Source of the DNA: Paractinoplanes tereljensis
GTDB taxonomy: Bacteria > Actinomycetota > Actinomycetes > Mycobacteriales > Micromonosporaceae
DNA length: 64,000 bases
Assembly (NCBI RefSeq): GCF_016862435.1
Contig: NZ_BOMY01000020.1
Location: 62,001 to 126,000 of the forward strand
Direction of reading: 5' to 3'
The translations under genes were made by a program, and so were the position numbers. Positions within the stretch are counted from its first letter, which is position 1; every line of letters begins with the position of its first letter. The notes beneath the pieces are model-generated. The model searched no databases. It had not been told where the DNA came from and saw nothing but the letters and a program-made list of their open reading frames with translations. Positions 58,722 through 64,000 of this stretch are shown in pieces.

Positions 58722-61640
58722 TCACTGGTAGGGCAAGGTCACTGTGGACAGTGCGCCGAGCGAGACCGTGCTGGGCGCCGCGCCGATCGCGCTCCAAATC
58801 TCCACCTTGACCGTGCCGTTGTCCAGGTTGCCGAAGGTTCCGGTGGTGGTGATCTGGCCGGTGGCGTCGGTGTACCGCTCCCAGCCGGTGACCGGATCGG
58901 TGGCGAAGTAGCGGAACGTCTCGACCCGGTCGAACGTGCCGTCGCCGGTCAGGTCGTAGGAGACACGGACCTGGGTGGCGTTGCCGACCGCGGTGCCGGC
59001 GTCGACCGAGATGCCGAAGGCGGTCGCGACCCCGGAGCGGTAGGTCAGGTTGAGGCCGGTCGCGGTGAACGTGGTCGGCGAGTGCGGCTGGTTGTCGTTG
59101 GCGCCCGAGGCGGTGGCCACGGTCGCGGTGCCAGCGGTTCCGGCGGCAGCGGCCAGTGCGCCACCGCTCTGGAGATATCGGACCGCTCCCCCACCGGTCG
59201 GCGGCGGCGACGTGGTCGCGGTCGGGGTCGGGCTGGTGGTCGGGCTTACGGTCGGCGTCGGGCTGGTCGTGGTCGTCGGGCTCGTGGTCGGCGTCGGATT
59301 GATGCCTCCGCCGGTCGCGTTGCCGCCGGACCAGTTCTGCGCCCCGCTCGCGACCGTTCGACCTGCTGGCACCGCGAGCACCTTCCCGTCCGAGAACGTC
59401 ACCGTGATCGCCGCATTGGTGATGTTGGCCGCGACGTACGTCTTGGCGCCGTTCTTGCTGAACACCCGGTAGAGCGGATGATTCGCGGTGACCGTGAGGT
59501 CGGTCGTGCCGAGGGCGGCCAGGTTACGGATCCAGTGGAAGGTGTGCGCCTTGGTTTCACCCTCCTCGGGCGTGTAACCGCTGCCGGCCCGGAACTTGGC
59601 GAGCGCCGCGTCCCCGTCGCCGAGCGCCAGATACTGCCAGGCGATGTCCTGCCACAACGCCGGTTCGTGGCCGGCGTTGGTGACCATCTCGGCGTAGTTG
59701 CGCGTGACGTACGCCGGGTCGTTGCCGAGGTAGAAGTGGCCGCCGGTGACCGGCAGCATGTTGATGCCGTGGATCTGCTCGGGCGCCGAGGCGAACCAGG
59801 TGGAATAGGCGCCGCCGTCACCCCAGACCATGCCGACCGTGTTGTGGCCGAACGCGGCCGGGAAGTTCTCCCCGGTGGTGTCGAACCAGTACTCGTTGAT
59901 CGCGGCCTGCTGCGTCGTCCAGATGAAGACCCCGGCGTCGCGGATCGCGGTGTTGCCGGTCGCCTGCCCCCACTGGATCAGGCCGTTGGCGAAGTTCATC
60001 CCCTCCGACGAGGACTCCTGGTTGTTGCCGGCGAAGAACGCGCCGTGCCCGGCCGCCCAGTCATGACCGGCATAAATATCGAAATCCCGCAGGTACGGGA
60101 ACCGGGTGTCGCCCCGGTCGTAGTTGTTGGCGTCCCGGATCAAAAGATCAACCATGCCGCCGTACGCCGAGGTAGCCGCCCAGGAGGGGTCGAACTTGGC
60201 CAGTGTCGCGGCCGCGGCGATGAAGTAGCCGTAGTGGAAGTGGTGGTCGTTGAGCTCGGCATCGGACCCGTAGGACGCCGGGTAGCCGATCAGCGTGCCC
60301 CAGTTCTTGTCGTAGTAGAACAGCTTCTGGGTCTTGCCCGAGCTCGCGGTGAACCAGTCGGTCAGCTGGGCCCGGATGGCGGCGAGCGCGGTGTCCCGCA
60401 CGTCGGTGCGGCCGAGCTGGTCGGCGATCTCGGCGATCCGCGCCCCGACCCCGAGGGCCTTGCCGGTCCAGTACGTGTCGTTGCCGAGCACGTTGACCGG
60501 GTTGCCCTTGACCTGGTCGAGGTAACCGTTGAGGGTGGCCAGGTCGGCCCCGCTGCTGTCGGCCACCGCGGGCACCTCGGGCAGCACCCCGTTGAACACC
60601 GCCGAGGTGGTGAACGACGAGGCCCCGACCAGCACCTTCATCGCACCCCGGGCGGTGACGTAGGTCGGCGCGATCGGGGTCGCGCCGGTCAGTGCCCGCC
60701 ACTGGTGCGGATACAACCCGATCACGGTCCCGGTCCCGGTTCCCTCCCGCGCGGTGGTCGTATACGTGTACGTGGTGGCGACCCGGCTGGTGCTCGGGTT
60801 GTACGAGTAGGACACCCGGGTGCCGGTCACGTGGTTGTGCGCGTAGGTGCCGTAACTGGTAGCCAGAGCGACCTTGTCGGCGACGCCGGACGGCAGCACG
60901 GCGATCGAGAAGTAACCCTTGCCGGCCAGGGTGGAGGTGATCACGTTGCCGCTGACCGTCCAGGTGGCCCCGGTCGGCGCGTAGGCAACGTAGTCCTTGC
61001 CGGCGATCGAGTACCCGATCCGCGCCCCAGAGTTGGACCACACGGTAGGCGTACTCTTCGCGGTGATCTGGGCATTTCCGCCGGTGACCTGGAAGTAGGC
61101 GAACGGCAGGCCGTGCCCGATGGTCGCCTTCATGGTCCGGGTGCCGTCACTCCAGTACGGCGTGACGGTCCAGTCGGTCCAGCCGTCGACCAGGGTGCGT
61201 GGCGCGTTCAGCCCGGCCACTCCGGCGGTGAAGTCCTCCTGGTAGATGTAGTGGTACTCGCCTACCCCGGTGGCCGAGCCGCTGATCTGCGGCGTGGTGT
61301 TGTAGGAGAAGCCCAGGCCGCCCGCGGTGGTGTCGTAACTGATCGGGTGCGCGTGCAGGTTCTCGCTGTAACTGCAGTCGAACTTCTTGAAGACCAGCGA
61401 CGACCACCAGTCGTTGGTCGGCACCGGACCGGCCGGCGCGTTGGCGGTCATGAACTGGCGCGGGTTGGTGGCCAGGTCACCACAGCCGACCGGCAGGCTC
61501 GCCCCGGCCGGCAGGGTCTCGGTGTAACTGCCCGCACCGACCGTGCCGGCGTCCGCGGTCCCGCTGAGAGCCACCGCCCCGACCCCGGCCACGACCGCCG
61601 CCAGCACGACCGTTCTAGCACGTCGCACCACAGATCCCAT
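58722..61640 (-). CDS. secreted GH81 endo-beta-1,3-glucanase with C-terminal binding module
   Basis: 972 residues from ATG 61640 (GGAGG 4 nt upstream). A signal peptide ends near ADA. The GH81 domain (to about residue 710) shows the acid-rich active site: ELNDHHFHYGYFIAAAATLA, HDWAAGHGAFFAGNNQESSS and EGMNFANGLIQWG. A PT-rich linker follows, then a beta-sandwich of about 130 residues (TYRSGVATAFGISVDAGTAV, DLTGDGTFDRVETFRYF), probably a glucan-binding module of the CBM56 kind (tentative). It degrades fungal or algal beta-1,3-glucan outside the cell. An operator-like palindrome sits at its start. Confidence 0.9.
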   Translation of the reverse strand: MGSVVRRARTVVLAAVVAGVGAVALSGTADAGTVGAGSYTETLPAGASLPVGCGDLATNPRQFMTANAPAGPVPTNDWWSSLVFKKFDCSYSENLHAHPISYDTTAGGLGFSYNTTPQISGSATGVGEYHYIYQEDFTAGVAGLNAPRTLVDGWTDWTVTPYWSDGTRTMKATIGHGLPFAYFQVTGGNAQITAKSTPTVWSNSGARIGYSIAGKDYVAYAPTGATWTVSGNVITSTLAGKGYFSIAVLPSGVADKVALATSYGTYAHNHVTGTRVSYSYNPSTSRVATTYTYTTTAREGTGTGTVIGLYPHQWRALTGATPIAPTYVTARGAMKVLVGASSFTTSAVFNGVLPEVPAVADSSGADLATLNGYLDQVKGNPVNVLGNDTYWTGKALGVGARIAEIADQLGRTDVRDTALAAIRAQLTDWFTASSGKTQKLFYYDKNWGTLIGYPASYGSDAELNDHHFHYGYFIAAAATLAKFDPSWAATSAYGGMVDLLIRDANNYDRGDTRFPYLRDFDIYAGHDWAAGHGAFFAGNNQESSSEGMNFANGLIQWGQATGNTAIRDAGVFIWTTQQAAINEYWFDTTGENFPAAFGHNTVGMVWGDGGAYSTWFASAPEQIHGINMLPVTGGHFYLGNDPAYVTRNYAEMVTNAGHEPALWQDIAWQYLALGDGDAALAKFRAGSGYTPEEGETKAHTFHWIRNLAALGTTDLTVTANHPLYRVFSKNGAKTYVAANITNAAITVTFSDGKVLAVPAGRTVASGAQNWSGGNATGGGINPTPTTSPTTTTSPTPTVSPTTSPTPTATTSPPPTGGGAVRYLQSGGALAAAAGTAGTATVATASGANDNQPHSPTTFTATGLNLTYRSGVATAFGISVDAGTAVGNATQVRVSYDLTGDGTFDRVETFRYFATDPVTGWERYTDATGQITTTGTFGNLDNGTVKVEIWSAIGAAPSTVSLGALSTVTLPYQ

Positions 61641-61657
61641 CACGCCTCCAGCTGGTG

Positions 61658-61671
61658 TGAGAGCGCTCTCT
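61658..61671 (-). promoter_or_regulatory. CebR-like LacI operator at the glucanase gene
   Basis: TGAGAGCGCTCTCT contains the perfect 12-bp palindrome GAGAGCGCTCTC (61659-61670). It matches the CebR consensus TGGGAGCGCTCCCA at 11 of 14 positions and lies 18 nt before the start codon. CebR-type LacI proteins repress glucan-degrading enzymes until an oligosaccharide inducer is imported. Confidence 0.65.
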
Positions 61672-61775
61672 CGTGCCGAAAACTGTAATTGTGGACAGTG
61701 GATGTCGTCAATATTTCAAGCTCATTAACGGCACGATCGGTCAGTTTTCGAGAAGCCCCTGCCCGGACGCGCCTC

Positions 61776-61781
61776 TAGCCT
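61776..61781 (+). promoter_or_regulatory. -10 box for a leaderless VOC-protein mRNA
   Basis: TAGCCT, 6 nt, then ATG 61788, without a Shine-Dalgarno. Confidence 0.55.
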
Positions 61782-61787
61782 CGGCTG

Positions 61788-62195
61788 ATGATTACCAAAC
61801 TGAACGTCGCAACGATCTTCGTCCTCGACAAGGACGAGGCACTGGAGTTCTACGTGGGCCAGCTCGGCCTCGAGAAGGGCAACGACGTCCAGCAGGGCGA
61901 CTACCGCTGGCTGACGGTCCGCGTGCCGGGCGGCGACGGCACCGAGATCTCCCTGGAACAGCCCGGCCCGCCGCTGCACGACGAGGCAACTGCCCAGCAG
62001 CTGCGCGAGCTGATCGCGAAGGGCGCCCTGAGCGGCCCGGTCCTCAACACCGACAACATCCAGGAGCTGTACGAGAGCCTGAAGGCGCGCGGTTTCACCG
62101 ACTTCACCCAGGAGCCGACCAGCCACTTCTACGGCACCGACATGGGCCTGCGGGACCCGTCCGGCAACGCGATCCGCATCCTCCAGCAGGGCTGA
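61788..62195 (+). CDS. VOC (glyoxalase/bleomycin-resistance fold) family protein
   Basis: 135 residues with two beta-alpha-beta-beta-beta modules: VATIFVLDKDEALEFYVGQL with GLEKGNDV in the first, and ELYESLKARGFTDFTQEP then GLRDPSGNAIRILQ in the second. DPSGN is the classic VOC ending with a metal-ligand Glu replaced here. Members include lyases, dioxygenases and antibiotic-binding proteins. Nothing nearby specifies the ligand. Confidence 0.85.
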   Translation: MITKLNVATIFVLDKDEALEFYVGQLGLEKGNDVQQGDYRWLTVRVPGGDGTEISLEQPGPPLHDEATAQQLRELIAKGALSGPVLNTDNIQELYESLKARGFTDFTQEPTSHFYGTDMGLRDPSGNAIRILQQG

Positions 62196-62224
62196 CCGGT
62201 TTACATCGGCGATCGTGATTGCTT

Positions 62225-62251
62225 GGATTCCCTTATCTGACGGGGGAATCC
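62225..62251 (+). promoter_or_regulatory. hairpin just ahead of the ribosome site
   Basis: GGATTCCC (62225-62232) and GGGAATCC (62244-62251) are perfect inverted copies around an 11-nt loop, directly followed by AGGAGG and ATG 62262. As RNA it could control translation; as DNA it could be an operator. The downstream gene has the strongest Shine-Dalgarno in this area. Confidence 0.45.
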
Positions 62252-62261
62252 AGGAGGTTAA

Positions 62262-62936
62262 ATGTTCACCATTCGGGGCCGGCGAGCACTCGCGACGGTT
62301 GCGGCGGCGATGCTGGCCGGCCTTTCCATACTCACCGGCGCAACGCCCGCGCAGGCCCAGCACGGCCCGCTCGGGCAGCCGACGATCACCTTCCCGGACG
62401 GGTCGGAGTCCGTCGCCGGCGGCACGGTGACCGTCACCTTCGACGCCGGCGGGGATCGACGGGTCACCGGATTCCGCTACAGCCTGGGCACCACCGACCT
62501 GGGCCTGACGGCCACCGCCACCGAGCGAGGCGGAACCGCCACGGTCACCCTCGGCGTCGGCACGATCACCGGCGACCGGTCCCTGGTCGCGGCGGTGGTC
62601 GACGGTCACGGCCGGGTGGGTCCGATGACCCAGGCCGCGATTCATGTGACGCCGACGTACCAGTTCACCGGCCGGGTGCTGAACGCGGCCACCTTCCTCG
62701 GCGTACCGGACGTCGTCGTCACGCTAGAACCGGGCAACCTGCAGGCGACCACCGACGCCGACGGCGAATACGCCTTCGCCGCGGTCCCCGTGGGTTACTA
62801 CACGGTCTCGGCGACGGCCGAGGGCTTCTGCTCGCCCAGCCAGACCTTCCTGATCTCCGGCCAGGGCGTGGAGTACGAGATCTACCTGTTCGCGCTCGAC
62901 AGTGAGGTGTGCTCGCCGGCCGAAGTCACGAGTTGA
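62262..62936 (+). CDS. secreted protein with carboxypeptidase-regulatory-like (CarboxypepD_reg) domain
   Basis: 224 residues, ATG 62262 with AGGAGG 5 nt upstream. A signal peptide ends near AQA. Two beta-sandwich domains follow: a first Ig-like unit (GGTVTVTFDAGGDRRVTGFR) and a C-terminal CarboxypepD_reg-like unit (FTGRVLNAATFLGVPDVVVT, TTDADGEYAFAAVPVGYYTV). Two cysteines (GFCSPS, EVCSP) may pair. Likely an adhesion or matrix protein; no enzymatic motif. Confidence 0.75.
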   Translation: MFTIRGRRALATVAAAMLAGLSILTGATPAQAQHGPLGQPTITFPDGSESVAGGTVTVTFDAGGDRRVTGFRYSLGTTDLGLTATATERGGTATVTLGVGTITGDRSLVAAVVDGHGRVGPMTQAAIHVTPTYQFTGRVLNAATFLGVPDVVVTLEPGNLQATTDADGEYAFAAVPVGYYTVSATAEGFCSPSQTFLISGQGVEYEIYLFALDSEVCSPAEVTS

Positions 62937-62957
62937 CGATCGAGGAGGGCCACGGCG

Positions 62958-63005
62958 CCCTGGCTCGCCCGCTGCCGGAAAAGCATCTTCCGGAGCGAGC
63001 CAGGG
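62958..63005. terminator. long hairpin terminator
   Basis: CCCTGGCTCGC (62958-62968) pairs perfectly with GCGAGCCAGGG (62995-63005), and inside it CCGGAA (62975-62980) pairs with TTCCGG (62988-62993). It lies between convergent genes and could serve both. The + strand here also reads DPQWTPDRVIVELRPDRMH before TAA near 63074, perhaps a scrap of a lost gene. Confidence 0.65.
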
Positions 63006-63080
63006 ATCCGCAGTGGACGCCGGATCGGGTGATCGTCGAGCTGCGCCCGGACCGCATGCACACCGGCCGGTAACTCGCGG

Positions 63081-64000
63081 TCAGTTGACGACGCGCAACT
63101 TCACCGCGTCGAAGGCCGGGGTCTGGTTGGCCCGTTCCATCATCGGGATGCGGTGCGAACCGTCACCGGCCCACGACGCGCACTGCGCGGTGCCCGAGGT
63201 CGGCAGGCCGGCCACCTGGATGGTCACCGTGTCCGGGGCCTTGCCGCCCTGCTTGTCCTCGGTCGCCACGAAGAACGCAGGTACCGGAGCCGGGTCCGGG
63301 GCGACCTTGGTCGAGGACAGCATCCGGCAGGCGGTGTGGAAGTGGCCGCGGACGATGCCGTTCTGCAGCACCGAGCTCTCCACGTAGTAACCACCGGCAC
63401 CGGCCGCCAGGAACCGGTCCCGGATCAGGTTCCGGGTGCTCACCTTGAGGGTGAACGGGGTGTTGACCTTGACCACCGGCGGCGACTGCGTGATCAGCAG
63501 CGACGCGTCGTTGGCGGCGCTGGCGACCTCACCGAACTCGGTGGAGACACAGCGGTCACCCTTCTGGAAACCGTCGTGCGCCAGCAGCTTGCTGGTGTCG
63601 CAGCTGTTGGTCAGGATGCCGAGGTTGGCGCCCGGCACCGCGGCGGCCGGCGCGGTCGTCGCGACCGGCTGCGCGTTGCCGTTGCCGTTCTGGCTGACCG
63701 TGCAGACGCCGAGCTGTTCGGCGTTCAGGTTGGGCTTGTTCGCGAACCGGCCGATCGCGATCTCGATCCGGTTGATCGTCGAGACGCGCTTGTCCTTGAG
63801 CGGGCCGAGGATCGAGTTCTGCACGAAGTTGTTGCCACCCTGGCCCTTGGTGGCGGCCAGCCGGTTGTTGGCCTCAGCGATCTGCTTGTCGAGCAGTTGA
63901 AGGTTGCTGTTCACGTCGGCCTGCGCCTGGGCCGGCACGGCCACACCGATTTTCACCTGCGGGCACACGATCGTGGGCGTTCCCTCCGCCGCGGACGCCA
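63081..64000 (-). CDS. secreted protein of unknown function, 5' end beyond the window
   Basis: At least 306 residues; the frame is open to the window edge, where it reads ASAAEGTPTIVCPQ, like the end of a signal peptide, so only the very N-terminus is missing. A helical part (VNSNLQLLDKQIAEANNRLA) is followed by a low-complexity linker and a C-terminal domain with LITQSPPVVKVNTPFTLKVS, SVLQNGIVRGHFHTACRML and GTAQCASWAGDGSHRIPMME. Six cysteines suggest disulfides. Family not recognised. Confidence 0.7.
   Translation of the reverse strand, partial: ASAAEGTPTIVCPQVKIGVAVPAQAQADVNSNLQLLDKQIAEANNRLAATKGQGGNNFVQNSILGPLKDKRVSTINRIEIAIGRFANKPNLNAEQLGVCTVSQNGNGNAQPVATTAPAAAVPGANLGILTNSCDTSKLLAHDGFQKGDRCVSTEFGEVASAANDASLLITQSPPVVKVNTPFTLKVSTRNLIRDRFLAAGAGGYYVESSVLQNGIVRGHFHTACRMLSSTKVAPDPAPVPAFFVATEDKQGGKAPDTVTIQVAGLPTSGTAQCASWAGDGSHRIPMMERANQTPAFDAVKLRVVN

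Noticed and set aside
58656-61688. About 1000-codon open frame on the plus strand
   Set aside because: It mirrors the GH81 glucanase, whose domains and signal peptide are unambiguous. The plus-strand product is low-complexity Arg/Gly/Val.
1-64000. CRISPR arrays, intact insertion sequences, tRNA or rRNA genes, biosynthetic megasynthases
   Set aside because: No regularly spaced short repeats, transposase, cloverleaf or modular synthase sequence was found on either strand.

Overview
This 64 kb window is high-GC actinobacterial chromosome. GTG and TTG starts, TANNNT -10 boxes, start codons without a Shine-Dalgarno, DUF397 and EspC-type type VII proteins, an ABC sugar importer lacking its own ATPase and LacI regulators all point to a filamentous actinomycete. 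The mix resembles Actinoplanes or another Micromonosporaceae, but the genus is an inference from gene content. No rRNA, tRNA, CRISPR array or intact insertion sequence was seen.

Layout. 0-8.6 kb: a nitronate monooxygenase-like enzyme; a palindrome/promoter, structured leader and strong intrinsic terminator ahead of a sigma-like gene and a membrane partner; a DUF397 protein; a LexA-type repressor; and small enzymes, a transporter and surface proteins. 8.6-12.6 kb: one very large secreted protein (beta-propeller, seven DUF11-like repeats, RTX tail). 12.7-20.7 kb: a sugar-utilisation locus with two near-twin LacI regulators around an ABC importer, a GH127 beta-L-arabinofuranosidase and a sugar isomerase. 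20.7-26.8 kb: a two-component system with an overlapping 50-residue membrane protein, divergent from a lipoprotein / HlyD / MacB-type export operon. 26.9-33.6 kb: small conserved or unknown genes, tandem DUF4034-like paralogues, a truncated DUF7002-like gene and a lysozyme-like protein. 33.8-43.8 kb: a WD40 lipoprotein, a Ser/Thr kinase with a membrane partner, a formate/nitrite channel, an acyl-CoA ligase, a secreted glycosidase-like protein, an acyltransferase, an MFS exporter and a decayed GGDEF gene. 43.8-47.6 kb: a BI-1 protein, a type VII substrate-like trio, a phosphoesterase and a methyltransferase.

47.6-58.7 kb: a large secreted subtilase, then a three-gene cassette of unknown function (pentapeptide-repeat membrane protein, membrane protein, zinc-ribbon membrane protein). 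Beside it are decayed kelch and RHS pieces. An ABC-2 exporter operon follows, divergent from a NarL-type two-component pair. 58.7-64 kb: a GH81 beta-1,3-glucanase with a CebR-like operator at its start, a VOC protein, a secreted protein behind a leader hairpin, and a secreted protein cut by the window end.

The clearest functional units are the arabinofuranoside locus (sense, import, hydrolyse, isomerise), the glucanase with its operator, and the two signalling/export modules. The least explained parts are the attenuator-like leader at 1.2-1.5 kb, the cassette at 51.3-53.8 kb, and the micro-ORFs at 16.84, 20.74 and 46.77 kb.
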